In this document: positions 32,609 to 43,666 of the stretch, piece by piece
How the letters are laid out: each line of letters starts with the position of its first letter
Numbering within the stretch: position 1 is the stretch's first letter
The notes under the pieces: generated by a model
Databases searched by the model: none
What the model saw: only the letters and a program-made list of their open reading frames with translations
Told to the model about the DNA's origin: nothing
Translations under genes and position numbers: made by a program
DNA from: Nannochloropsis salina CCMP1776
Taxonomy: Eukaryota; Sar; Eustigmatophyceae; Eustigmatales; Monodopsidaceae
Direction: 5' to 3'
NCBI GenBank assembly: GCA_004565275.1
Contig: SDOX01000017.1
Location: 105,898 to 169,897, forward strand
Length of the DNA stretch: 64,000 nucleotides

Positions 32609-33373
32609 CTCGTGCACTTTAATTGCCACTTGCGCAACTCTCGGGTGCGTATGTAGCCGTTTTAGAAAAGCCTGATGCGTGCAGCAAAGAACCCTCTGTA
32701 AAATATATCGAAATGAAATCGCATATATAAGTAAGACATGTATATCGACTATGGTCAGTTTGACATTTGATCAAAGTAAAGATTGATTACATTTATATAT
32801 GTATATCATATATGTATGCATAATCATATATATAACAATGCAGTCAGACAGTAAGTTTCTGGGGAGGCTTTAAATATAATCACCAGCCGTTTTAGCAAAC
32901 ACTTCCGCCTTCAGCTCTTTGGGCCTTCTCCCCAACCGCTCTACTTCTAGTCGAATGACATCTCTCCTTCCTGCGCCCTGTTATTATTTGCATTGTCGTC
33001 TTGCATGATCTCGCGTTTAAAGAAAGGATTTTGTGTAAGAGACCAGATTTCACACTCTCCTTTCAACATGTTACTCATGCTCGCGTTTGCATCGCTGTTT
33101 CGACGGCAGCGGTGCTGACCCTCCAAATTTTGGATGACGTTCATAGCCCTTTAATCCATTTTACAACACTCTTCAGCTCAGAATCAAAGTTAAGGGAGCC
33201 TCGATCAAACTTCACAGGTAGCATGTACCGACCCAGAACATACGTTATACGAAGGACGAGGTGGGACGTGCAGAAAGTTCGACAGAATAACGCATTCGCT
33301 TTATTCCAAAGCTGTGTTGCCGGCTAGGTCATCCATACTTTGTCATTTAACTTGCTTTCTACTATACACGTGT
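32609..33373. other. AT-rich convergent intergenic region with TA-rich tract
   Basis: The 3' flanks of the RING gene and the methyltransferase gene meet here. An atat/tatgta-rich low-complexity tract lies at about 32791-32836. Frames at 33001-33327 and elsewhere show no domain. Confidence 0.45.
32791..32836 (+). repeat. TA-rich low-complexity tract
   Basis: Alternating ta/at/gta units occur over about 45 bases downstream of the RING gene. Confidence 0.8.
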
Positions 33374-34574
33374 TTATTTGTGGCCTTTGGTATTGCTCTC
33401 CTTCTCCGCCTCATGATTTATTGCCAGCTCATCCTCTCCTTTATATCGTCTCCTTCTACACACCCATACTTCGATCATCTCATGAAAACCCTCCAAAACG
33501 CCCAGTCTCTTGCGTTTAACAGGCTTTATTGAAAAAAGCTTTCCAAGCTCTTTCACGAAGTGTTCTTGCAGCGCCTTGTCTCGCTCTTCATTCCCTAGTA
33601 CGATTGTGCTCCGTGGGCCTGACACAGCGCTTGTAACATATCGGTGACGCTGTGAGAAAGCCGCTCAAGACATTTATCAAGTGTCTCTCAATCACCGAAA
33701 AACGGCATTTGCAATCGAGCGTAAAGTGAATTTCGAAGGCGGGATTTCGTACCTGAGAGACTGAAGGAAAGGTTTTACTTGAGCAATGTCGTAAATACAA
33801 TCAGCTCCCAAAATTAAATCGTAGGGTGGCTGAAGGCCACAATCTTCGGGAGCTTGGCCCCATACATACTCTTTCACTTGCAAGTCAAGTTCACGTTTTC
33901 CTGTGTCGGTAGTGAGGAGAAGGCGATCAAGCCAGTAACTAAATTTCTGATCGCGCACCGACAAGTCGCTTCAAAGCGAGTTGTGCAAGATATTCTACAA
34001 AAGAGAGCAACACGGACATCTTCTGCACGAGTTGAATGTGAATTTTCTTGCCTGCAGTCACGCACCGTCCTGTAATACCATGCTGGGGATGTATTGAGCA
34101 TTCTTCTGCAGGTAAGGGAGGACCGAACCCAGATCAGTCAAAGTAACCTGTGCACAGTTCTCTTGTAACGCGCAAACGATGCCTGCCAGACCTAATCCGG
34201 CTGAGAAAAGGAAGAGTGAGAAATGTCAGCGAAATGCAGGAGCACATTAAAAAATAGCAAGTGGAAATCACTATGAAAGTATACCTACCACCCAACTCCA
34301 AAACTCGTAGACAATGCTTGCTTTTGTTGAAGAGACCCTTTTCTTGCTCCAAGTACCTTTTATGGATGTTGTTATCCAGATTAGGCAACGGGGATTAAAG
34401 AAAAGAAAACCACCCACGCGTACGTTCAAGCACTGTTCAGCCATACCGAGCTAGCACTAGGCCTGCACTCCACAGCGTCGACCCACAGTTGTATGATCTG
34501 CGGCTCTGATGTAGGACCAACGTGTGGTGGCAGATGTCTAGCGTGACCGTAGTCTCCTCGTTTTCCCTGGTCAT
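33374..34574 (-). CDS. METTL21-type protein lysine methyltransferase, five exons
   Basis: No single frame shows this gene. The exons proposed are 34574-34447, 34356-34289, 34200-34066, 33900-33753 and 33629-33374. All junctions are GT-AG with matching phases, giving 244 residues. The spliced protein has the family landmarks in order. Residues about 34-45 read TLWSAGLVLARY (the family's WxxA block). Motif I, LELGAGLGLAG, is the SAM-binding loop and is created only by splicing exons 2 and 3. Next come TDLGSVLPYL and the post-motif LILGADCIYD, which carries the acidic substrate-side residue (D/E-xx-Y type) of this group. The family methylates lysines on chaperones and translation factors such as Hsp70, VCP and eEF1A; the target here is unknown. 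It starts 210 bases from the divergent GDT1 gene. Confidence 0.85.
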
Positions 34575-34783
34575 CTGCGTGAAGTCTCGTGTGAGTTGGG
34601 ATGGAGCGTGGGGAAGACCGTGACTCCGTTATACGCTCGAGCAACCTCCTGGCTGCAGGTCTCGCTCCCTGCATACACCAGTGGCGGCCGCGCCTCCTGT
34701 CGAACATCCCCTGCGACTACACGTCGTGCCCCCTTTCTTTTTCATGTCCTGTTGTCGGTATCGTAGCTCCCACCAAGACAACC
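34575..34783. promoter_or_regulatory. Short divergent promoter, METTL21-type and GDT1 genes
   Basis: Only 209 bases separate the two head-to-head ATGs, so both promoters and 5' leaders must lie here or overlap. No core element was identified by eye. Confidence 0.5.
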
Positions 34784-36814
34784 ATGACATCCAGTATCCG
34801 TTTCACAGCACTTTTCTTTTTTTGCCTCCTATCATTTCCAAGTGCGTTCTCTTCCGCCTCCTTGCTCGTCTCACATTGCACTGCTCGTGTGGCATGTACA
34901 ATATCAATCAATCCAACTTTTGTCCCGATAGCAGGTATTGTTAGACTCTATGTCATTCAGAAAGATTTTTCGCGGGTTTAGCGTTCTGGCTGCGGTTCTT
35001 GTCTGCTTCAGGTAGTGTAAAATGGAGTGCATAAGAGTGGGCGGGCCATCTTGCTCGACGCTGATCGGATCCCTCGACCTCAAGGACGGTCTTCGATGTT
35101 TGAAGTGCTTATACACCGATACTCACAATAAATTCAGTGGCCGTTCTGGAAGCGCTCTCGTGGGCTTTGTCACATCCCCCGTACACCACACTGCCGCCCT
35201 CAGTAAGTTTGGAGGGCGCAGTCAAAAGCGATTTGGCCCCCCTCGACACCTTCTCACTTCCAGGTTTCAATGCAATAGGGACAAGGCCTGGACTGCGCCA
35301 ATCAGCATTCGTTTTACAAGCGTCCAAGGTAACACGCTTGTTCATATTGCATCATGGCACTAACATTCATTCAGGCTGAGAAAGCTGGTTCAACGTATTC
35401 AAGGTCGTGGCAGGCAGCCACTCTCTTTTCAAGTCGACCACACCTACGTGTATTGCTTTGCTTGCTGGATAAAGGTTGATTTCGGAAAGTGTTTATGTCT
35501 CATGCCTTTCCTTGAACAGTCTCATGAACGTGAGGGGCAGCACGCGCCGCTCTATTTCTGGAAAGAGCAACATTCGGCCACCATAGCTGCTTCCAAGCAG
35601 CTACATATGCTGACAAAACATAGTGAACAGAAACATGGGGCATTGGAGAGGAGTCTGGGGGGCGTGATTGTGAAAGGGGTACGTATTTATGGCATCGAGT
35701 GAACATTTTTTTCATGCAACAAGAATGATCGATACTCGCTTTTATCGTAATGCTAGTTCAAAAAAGTTGGGGCTGTGGGATTGGCCGTGGCATTGACCGG
35801 TATCGTTCTTATCGCGGGTATGCCGATTGGTGCCCATGCGTCCTCTGCTTCACTGGCTGATTTGACGGCCGGCGCGTCGCTATCTTACAACAATGTTGTG
35901 GCAAAGCTGGCGGCCTCAGGCTTTCTGCAGGTATGAAGACGCATTGCAACGGCAGAACGCACCACAAATCCAATTTCTTGACTTGAGATCGTTCAAAACC
36001 TACTTTCTACAAGGCCTTCTCGCTCGTCTTCGTGTCGGAGATCGGGGACAAGACTTTTTTCATCGCGGGCTTACTGGCCATGAAGACCTCGAGGCTTATT
36101 TCGTTCACAGGGTCTATGGCAGCCTTGTCTGTAATGACAATCATCTCTGTGCTCATTGGGCAGGCCTTCCACGCCATTCCGCAAGGGCTGGGGGGCGGCT
36201 TCAAGTTCGACCAATGGGTGGCCGTGGCCGCCTTCTCGTACTTTGGATTGAAGACTCTCAAGGTAAGACGAGCGCTCACACTTAAAAGCGAGTTCCTTGA
36301 AGATCTTTTCTGCATATTTTCTCCTGTACGTACACATGTGCCGCCATTGCGCGACAACATCGTGGAATGTGGAGAGGGAATCTTGGCCGTGTCCATGTGT
36401 CTTACTTCGCACTCTCTGGAATGTCTTCACTGTGGCCCTTAACAGGACTCGTACGACATGGCAGACGGAGACTCGTCTGGCGTTGACGAAGAAAGGGCGG
36501 AGGCTGAAAAGGCGGTTCAGGAATCCAGCGCTCCCGAGCGGAGGACCCCCTGGGGCACAATTCTCCAAATATTTTCACTTGTGTTCGCTGCTGAATTTGG
36601 TGACCGCTCCTTCCTCTCCACTATCGCCTTAGGCGCAGCTCAAAATCCTTTTTCTGTCGCCACTGGAGCCATCGGAGCTCACGCCACCGCGACAGGCATA
36701 GCTGTGGCCAGTGGAGCTTTTTTATCAAAATACTTCTCGGAGAAGCTCATCGGATACATTGGGGGCACGCTTTTTGTTATCTTTGCCCTCACGACTGCTC
36801 TGGGTATTTTCTAG
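34784..36814 (+). CDS. Plastid GDT1/UPF0016 cation transporter (PAM71-like), multi-exon
   Basis: The last two exons are firm. Exon 36014-36262 carries VFVSEIGDKTFFIAGLLA and exon 36446-36814 carries VFAAEFGDRSFLS. These two ExGD(K/R)(T/S) motifs form the Mn/Ca site of the UPF0016 family, which has six or seven membrane segments. Upstream, an exon ending at 35930 encodes a hydrophobic stretch and GMPIGAHASSA, resembling a thylakoid-targeting cleavage region. The 5' exon (34784-34934) encodes a signal peptide ending SFPSAFSS, typical of heterokont bipartite plastid targeting. Exons 35264-35328 and from 35375 carry a transit-like Arg/Ser/Ala segment. The joins among 34934 and 35757 remain ambiguous, with several open combinations; an exon at about 35508-35690 is possible. 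Plant homologues PAM71 and CMT1 move manganese to the thylakoid lumen and chloroplast envelope. Confidence 0.8.
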
Positions 36815-37612
36815 AAAATGCCTTTTTTGAGCATTTGCAAGGATTAAATTGCGAAAACGGTGATTGTTAAAAAAGGCGTCAGATCCGGTGTATCTGGCGA
36901 GTTGCATTACAGCCAACGCTTCAAAGTGTGTAATGTGGATAACCTTTTGAAGGATAAAGCGACCGGTTTGTGAAAGAAAAAAATGTGTCTTCATTTGATG
37001 CGTCGAATAGGCATTGAAGGCACCTAGCCTCAGGCTGGCGCTGGCGATGTCCTTTCATGCCGAGTCGGGGGAGGGGGATTCGTGCTCAGCGCCGGAAAAT
37101 TGACTATGTATGGATTGCATTTTAAATCACATGGTCTCTACTTCTGTGAACTACTTCCTGGGTGGTGGTTCATTGCAAAAATTTGACTTTCAAATGCCTG
37201 TGCTTCAATGCGAAAAATGTGCCGGCGGTTTGTCATTTTGCGTGTCTCGCTGTCAAGGATTGATCAGGATCCCAGGCGGATCCGCCCGGATCAGGGTAAA
37301 CTACTGATTAGAAACATTCGGGTCCGTGTTCCTATTCATCACATTTGTATCCCAAAAATGAGGATTGGACGGAGTAAGGGTTGTTTTAAAAGGCCATGGT
37401 TTGCTCACCGCATAGCTCAGAATTGCTGCCTCTCCACTTGAGATCTCCCCCACATTTCTACCCCTCTGTAAATTTTAAGTTTGTGAAACTTAAAAGATAC
37501 GAAAAGTACTCTGCCTTAAGGCATAAGCGTTTAATTGGGGCAATTGGCTCAGCATTAACCAATTTCTTCTTTCTGTCAAACCTGGCATTGCAGATACAGC
37601 TCTGATGAGGGC
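36815..37612. other. Intergenic region, small GC palindrome
   Basis: About 800 bases without a supported gene. A perfect 12-bp palindrome (ggcggatccgcc, 37275-37286) sits among several GGATC repeats (37266-37292). Its function is unknown. Confidence 0.45.
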
Positions 37613-38452
37613 ATGGCGTCCTTCGACTCAAGACAAGTTTTAGGGTCCTCATTTATTTTTTGGATACGACAGATTCCACTTCTATTCTTGCTTGTTCAAC
37701 CTATCTATGGAGGGCTGCAGCGTCACATGCGTGATGCAGCCTTCGACACCAGTGCGCTCGTTGTAGATGGCATACCTTCCGGTCAAGAACCTCCCGCTAC
37801 AGTTAACGTGGACTATCCCTTTCCGTACATAAATGGCCACCCCATCGACTCGTGTTTATCCGTGCTAGGAACGTCAGGGGACTGTGGTAGGATGGCAGCT
37901 GATTTCTTTTGCCGCTTCCAAAACTGCGAGGCTGCCGTTTCATTCCAGGAGAGCTACAGCGACCGCGGTCCTACATGGATTGCCGGCGACGAAACTATTC
38001 GTGACGCAGGGGGAAAGTCTTTTGACAATGTAACCTGTCAATGCTCTGTGCCAAATTCCATCGCGCCAGATTCGATCAACGGAAATCAAATAATTTACGA
38101 AAACCCACGGATCCTGAACCATCCCGTAGACTTCTGCTTGGAAAAGAATAATGTGGCTTGCGGTAAGCCTGCAGCCGACGCTTTCTGCGAGTCTTTCGGT
38201 AACTCAGGTAGTATACGATTTGTAAAGGACCCTAGACCTACATTGACGACGTGGCTTATTGGCGATCATAGTGTGAGTGAGGCGCCCGATCGTTATTCAT
38301 TCAGGTACGTTTGACTTGCGAGCTGACAATGTTTGACAATAACCAGTGGAGAGGCTTCTTAGAAGACGTACTTACTGCCCTTTCATTTAATTCTTTGTCT
38401 ACGCATTCTCTCCTTCTTCTTCATTGGCCGCAGAAGCATCACGTGTGTGTAA
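37613..38452 (+). CDS. Secreted protein with two cysteine modules, 236 aa, two exons
   Basis: Exon 1 is 37613-38304 and exon 2 is 38434-38452. The 19-base last exon adds RSITCV, restoring the cysteine that closes the second module; without it the frame ends in YV just after the splice site. An N-terminal hydrophobic segment (IPLLFLLVQPIYG, about residues 21-33) fits a signal peptide. Two similar modules follow: about 75-145 (NGHPIDSCL...CGRMAADFFCRF...TWIAGDETI...FDNVTCQC) and about 170-235 (NHPVDFCLEKNNVACGKPAADAFCESFG...TWLIGDHSV...FRSITC). Shared spacing is PxDxCL, C-G-x-x-A-A-D-x-F-C, WIxGD and (N/I)TC. Similar repeated modules occur in plant and algal secreted proteins of unknown role. 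Extracellular carbohydrate or wall binding is a guess. Confidence 0.75.
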
Positions 38453-39125
38453 TGTAAAGCCGTCGCAGGAAGGCGGGTAGACGCGAGCATGCAGTCAAGA
38501 GCGAGGGAGCAAGACGATCAAAAAAAATTCGAAAAACATTCTCTCAGCAGTGCAGAGTACGGAGTATCGGCACGCACTCCATATTCTTTTTCACACACGA
38601 AAATAGGATCAGGCGCTGAAACTTGTACAGATGCACAGCACGATCAGCGAGGCAGAAGAAGAAACAACCCCTTCTATTCCTGACTAAAAGAAACGAAATG
38701 AAGTCGACGATGTGACATAGGAAAAGATATTTCTGTCCATGGCAGCGATGCAACAATAGATTCCACGTAGCATAAAACAAAAAAACAAAAATATGTATTG
38801 TGACTTATTTTCACGTACAGCATTTTTTACATTCTTCCCACAATTTTTCTTCTTAATCACTGCATGTGTTTCAGAGCTCATCGCACGAAATGTATGCAGG
38901 ATTGCTGCTCTTCATAATGCAGGCCATCAGGGGTATGCCTGATATGAAAACAAGAAAAGGTACAACAATTTGAATTATCCCGATTGCTCTGGAACACGCC
39001 TCTGACTCGCAAAAAGAATGAACAGACCTTTGAAGATTCGTGTATCAAGCAAGCTCTATGAGGTCTCTTCTATACCTCCATTTCTGCCTACCTTCTGATT
39101 GTTTTCTGTCGATACTCATGACTAT
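38453..39125. other. AT-rich convergent intergenic region
   Basis: The 3' flanks of the cysteine-module gene and the F-box gene. Only short frames with no domain are present. Confidence 0.5.
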
Positions 39126-40430
39126 TTACATGATTGAGCAACTCGCTCCGACGGCAGCAGCAGCAGCAGCAGCATCGCGTGAGAAAAAAGTAGATGCACC
39201 TTGTTTGCCTAAGGAACGAGCGCCTCCTTTAGGAGATATACGAACACGCTCCCTATTTACCCAAAGAGCACCGGAGGAGAGAACACGCCCAACGCAATAC
39301 GTCTGTCCCTTGACTTTGCGGACCTTGGCCTCCAGCCAAGCGCCCGGGACGTTGCTGCCACAGCACCAGATTTCAACGTCATCGTTAGGCATGATGCGCT
39401 TGTTGAGATCTTGCTCAACAGTCCAGCGCAGTCGATCACGCGGTACCCACTCATCCCACCGGCTGTCCCAGCCCGGATAATGGATCTTGTAACGCGCCCC
39501 ATTTTCTCCCTTCTCCACCACAACAGCCGACCACCACGCAAGCCCTTGATAAATATCCATGGATTCAAGCCGAAATTTGCCCTTCCACGCGACTTCGACG
39601 AGGTCACCAACGTAGGGGTCTAGAAGTCGCGCCCGGAAAAGCGCATGATACGACACCGGGAGTCCAATGCCCGTGCTCGCATCGTCTGGTGAGTGCAGAA
39701 AGTGAAATCGCTTGATGTAGAGCGGCTTCCACACGGCACCGCTCTGTACGGTTTCTTTCCATTGCTGACATACACTGGCCGCCATTCCTAGCTCAGAAAT
39801 GCTCATGAAGGAAGCGGTGTAAATCAGGACAGCCGAGGGAAGCTTGTTCACACGATCCTTATCGAAAAACTCTGCCATCACCTCTAAACTGAGGCGGCGT
39901 ACGTCCGGGATGAAAAGAATAGAATTTTTTTTTTTCTTCTCGTTCAGCGCTGCTTCCAGGTCCTTTTTGCAGAACTTCGACTGCTGCTGCTCCTTTGCAA
40001 CCCCCGCTTTGCCAAGTTTTTGCGTGCGAAGAAGAGATTGGATTTCTTGCAAACAACGGATCATTTGTTCGGGATCTTGGGCGTTGTAAAGATCCACAAT
40101 GGCTCGTGTCCAACCTGCTCCAAGCCCGGATCTCATACCCGACATGGGCGAGCGGAGGCCAAGGGCACGCGGAGACGACGTATTAAATCGATTCAACATG
40201 ATGCGACCATTCGGTGTACCCGCACCGGTGGGGCCGAGCGGGACGCTACTTTGACTACCCTTCCATGACGCAGGACTACTGGGACCAGGAATTGAGCGCG
40301 GCGAGCCAGACAGAAAGCGGCGTTCGGAGAAAGTTTTGGGCAAGCCAGACACACACGGACTACCTTCAGAAGTACTGGAATACGCACGCTGGGGCGGAAT
40401 AGTCAAAGAAAGGGCCGCGATTTGCTCCAT
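39126..40430 (-). CDS. F-box protein with Tudor/chromo-barrel domains and CaaX box, 434 aa
   Basis: ATG 40430 is the first in-frame methionine; the frame is open to 40499, so an upstream exon may exist. A Ser/Pro/Gly-rich N-terminus (about 1-110) leads to an F-box-like segment at about 203-250 (LPSAVLIYTASFMSISELGM, then CQQWKETVQSGAVWKPLY), which in this family docks SKP1 of an SCF ligase. Residues about 270-335 form a Tudor-knot/chromo-barrel (DLVEVAWKGKF... YKIHYPGWDSRWDEWVP), as in MRG15 and Tip60, known for chromatin or RNA contacts. A second SH3-like unit follows (WLEAKVRKVKG...RVRISP). The tail has an alanine run and ends CSIM, a farnesylation-type CaaX box. Combining an F-box, a chromatin-type barrel and lipid anchoring is unusual. 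Confidence 0.85.
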   Translation of the reverse strand: MEQIAALSLTIPPQRAYSSTSEGSPCVSGLPKTFSERRFLSGSPRSIPGPSSPASWKGSQSSVPLGPTGAGTPNGRIMLNRFNTSSPRALGLRSPMSGMRSGLGAGWTRAIVDLYNAQDPEQMIRCLQEIQSLLRTQKLGKAGVAKEQQQSKFCKKDLEAALNEKKKKNSILFIPDVRRLSLEVMAEFFDKDRVNKLPSAVLIYTASFMSISELGMAASVCQQWKETVQSGAVWKPLYIKRFHFLHSPDDASTGIGLPVSYHALFRARLLDPYVGDLVEVAWKGKFRLESMDIYQGLAWWSAVVVEKGENGARYKIHYPGWDSRWDEWVPRDRLRWTVEQDLNKRIMPNDDVEIWCCGSNVPGAWLEAKVRKVKGQTYCVGRVLSSGALWVNRERVRISPKGGARSLGKQGASTFFSRDAAAAAAAVGASCSIM

Positions 40431-41418
40431 AATTACTTGAAGATTCTGCTTCGATGCCCCTAAAACCACTACGATTGCTCCAGGGATGCTCGACGCCAAG
40501 CCAGGCGGATCGAAAGAGTACTGGGCAAATACTCACTACTCGTGCGACGAGAACTGTTTTTTGTGTAAAAATTGTATGTATATCATTCGCAATATGGTAC
40601 AAATATTTTTTGGTAGCTGTAGAAGCCTTGACTATCACAGGTCCCTGGATGTTGGTGATAAGTGACAAATGCATGGCACGTTTCGCGGAAGAAGGAAGGC
40701 CACTGAACGTTGCGTCCTTGTCGGCCCTGACAAGATAGCCATTTAAAAAACAATTAAGCTGTGCCCTCTGAATCTTCTCTTTACAAGGAGTACTGAAGCA
40801 CTTATGCCACACATGGGTCTGGATGGCGTGCAAGTCCCGCAAAGTCGTGTTGGCAGTGCGATGAGTGTAATGGACAGCCGATAAAATGGACACGACACCT
40901 TGAAGATGGCGTCAGAGCTTTTTGAACCATCGTGACGTCACGAGGCCGCCTGAGTCCCAGGCCCGCAGGCACTATGAGCAGACCCCTTCTTTTCTTCCCA
41001 AAGTAAGCCTCTGTCCTCGACAGTGGGCAGTGGAGACTAACTTTCATACCATTTTTAATTTGAACACCCTAGAAATGTTTTCTTCTTCGGAATAAGGATA
41101 CGCTACTGATCCATGTCGAGGGCGTTTAAGTTAATTAGTTAACTGGCACGTCTTGTCTTGCATTTATGATGGAGGCCTGTGCTCCCTTGCAAAGGTGGCA
41201 TGTTTCATGTTTATCTGACATATGAAGGCTATCTTCATAAAGTCCGTCAAAAGACCAAATCGAATCAATTATAATTTCATAAGAACGTAGTGTAGATCCT
41301 TCCTTGTCAACACATGTTACATCCTCGCCACACAATCCATTCATCCTTACGGCGTCGTACTTTGTCGATTGAACGGGAGTCGCATGTGAATCAACAAATT
41401 CGCCATGTGCAAACTGTC
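40431..41418. other. Intergenic region, no gene seen
   Basis: About 1 kb. Overlapping minus-strand frames (40366-40893 and 41135-41344) have no recognisable domain. It could hold 5' leader exons of the F-box gene. Confidence 0.4.
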
Positions 41419-43321
41419 CTAAGTATACTCAGAACATACACAATCTGCCAAAGACCGCTCTAGCTGTCCGGTCAAGGCGATTTGTTCCTCTAACGATTGC
41501 TGCACCGATTGACAAAAACGTCTGAAACGTTTTATTAAATAAGTGCTGCAAGTAGTGTTTCGTTCCCCGTCCCGCCCCACATAGCCTCCTTTTCCTCCAT
41601 CCACACCCATCAGGCTGCCTTCCCCTCCTGTGAGCCCTTCGTCCGCACTCCAGCTACTCAGCGAATTGTTCCCCCACTTATCATTCGTCTCGTCCAAGCC
41701 ATCGATCCGATCAAAGTCCGTTTCGTTCAGAAGAATTTTCTCGTAGGTTGCAAGTATGTCCAGCAAGACATCCTGGACTTCTCGCTGAGTCTGAGACCTT
41801 GGCTGTGACCCCACATCTCTTGCCAGTACCCGATGCTCCCGAAAATCTTCCCCTAATAAATGCCACGGTGGTTGACTACATGCATCTCCTGGTGATGTGG
41901 AAGTAGGCGGGGAGTAATGTCCGCGTTGGTGCTGTCCTTGAAGGCGTTGGTGCAGCCCCGGTTGATGTAGGATGTCTTGGACGAGATTCACGCACGAGTC
42001 GACCACCTTCCTGGCATTGCCATCCGCGACGGATGAAATTTCATTATCCGCCTGAGCCAATGTCCCGTGCCAACCATCGTCCTGCCACTTTTGGAGGAGA
42101 CAAAGGCGCCAGAGGCCAAAGTAACAGCGCTTAACCGAGTCGGATCGCAACTGTCTGTTAGGGATGTCACAAAGGAGGCAGTGATGGTCTTGATCAAATA
42201 CTGTACACTCACAGCTTTTTTGTACAAATCGCCTGTACGCCCCCAAAGCCTGTTTCACTTACATGGGTATGGAGCGATTTTGTAAGCGTTCTAGCAAGTG
42301 AATCACTACGGCAGCCCGGCGTTCTGCGTCGGTCATGTTTTGTGACGAGGCATTACTCGCTTCCAAACCAACTTCCAGATCTCCTTCATCCTTGTGCTCC
42401 TCGTGCCTCAGTATGATACCGGACTCCTCCTGTCGGGGAAGCGTGCGTTAGCGCGTTCGGCGTAACGAGTACTGAGGTGATTTTGCCAGAAAAGCTTACC
42501 GCCTGAACAGTCAAACGCAATCGGTAGAGCTGGTGTACCACTGCGTCCAAAGATGCATGGAGCTTAGATTGAAGGGCATGACTTTCTCGCACTTCGACCA
42601 TAGCCTGGCTAATATTAATGAAGATGGACGTTTGTGTGCATATTAATCACCATCGGCTCATATCGCATGTACCTGTTGAGAGAAAAAGCAAAACCCATGC
42701 TACCAATGCCTTGTCCTAAGCAAGTACTCACTTTGCGTCCTCTGAGCATCGCTGGGCAGCATCCTTGGCGTGTCTGTACATCTGAGTAGTCCTCTCCATG
42801 GCCGCTTCCAAGGTTTTCAATTTCTCCAAATCTTTATTACGTTGCATTTCGATAATCTACACGGTCATAAGGGTATAGCTTTGATCTCCTTAAATGTGAA
42901 CAACACAGGATCCAATCTAGCGCCATCCCGTGAGTTCGAATGGTATGTCCACATCTCCGTCGTCGGCCTCCCTACTCACCTCTCTCGCACCCTTTTCTGC
43001 GGCAAGTTGCTGCCGCAGTGCCTCTCGCTCTTCAAGCAGCAGGAGAACGTCCTCACCCTCCTCTGCGACATGTTGGTAGAGCGCTTTGTAGTGCGCCTCA
43101 TTTGGCGCGTCGGAGGGCAGCGAGACAGTGTAGTGTGATCGATCCTCAATGTGTGGCACGGCAGCATCAGAAGCCAATGCGTCCCGCACTCTGAAAGCCT
43201 CTTGGTCATGAGCATCCTGCTGAATGCTCTCTTCTTCACTCACTGACACTGAGGATCCCGTCTGGACAGATATATTACGCCTCTCAAAAGGAATATGTCG
43301 AGACGCCAATCCCGCCTCCAT
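41419..43321 (-). CDS. Coiled-coil orphan protein, five exons, 492 aa
   Basis: The exons proposed are 43321-42980, 42856-42732, 42608-42500, 42429-42263 and 42154-41419. All introns are GT-AG with consistent phases, giving 492 residues. The start ATG 43321 is 346 bases from the divergent LRR gene. Residues about 65-160 form a strong coiled coil (EEGEDVLLLLEEREALRQQL, MQRNKDLEKLKTLEAAMERT). They are followed by helical segments (LHASLDAVVHQLYRLRL, ERRAAVVIHLLERLQN) and a variable Gly/Ser/Gln-rich C-terminal half ending SEYT. No enzymatic motif is visible. Such proteins often act in cytoskeletal or centrosomal assemblies, which is only inference here. Exon 5 is read in the frame that follows the splice site at 42154; the open frame extending upstream of it is taken as intron. 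Confidence 0.7.
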
Positions 43322-43666
43322 AGTAGAAATGATCAATATTCTAAAGTGTTGCGATCTTACTTTGCCACGACTGCCCCCATGCTGCCTTGCCTACCCTGCC
43401 ATACACTCGCTTGATCGCTTCGAGAAATTGTGGGATTTTGAGCGTGAGAAATTGGTCCCGTAACTCCTTGACCTTGGCGTCAACTTAGAGGGCGAGGCGA
43501 CTGCTTCAAGAAGTTCGGAAGCGACTCGCTTCTCAAGCCGAGGGCCTGACGGCTCGAGTTGCAACGCGTCTTTATTATATCCCGTGATGGCGTTTTGAAA
43601 CGAGATTTTCCCTTTGTAAATTACAAAAAGCTCCCTAAATTTTGCTGCCACAGTAATTTCATTAGC
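43322..43666. promoter_or_regulatory. Divergent promoter between coiled-coil and LRR genes
   Basis: 345 bases separate the two ATGs. A minus-strand frame across it (43391-43651) has no domain and may be leader sequence. Confidence 0.4.
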
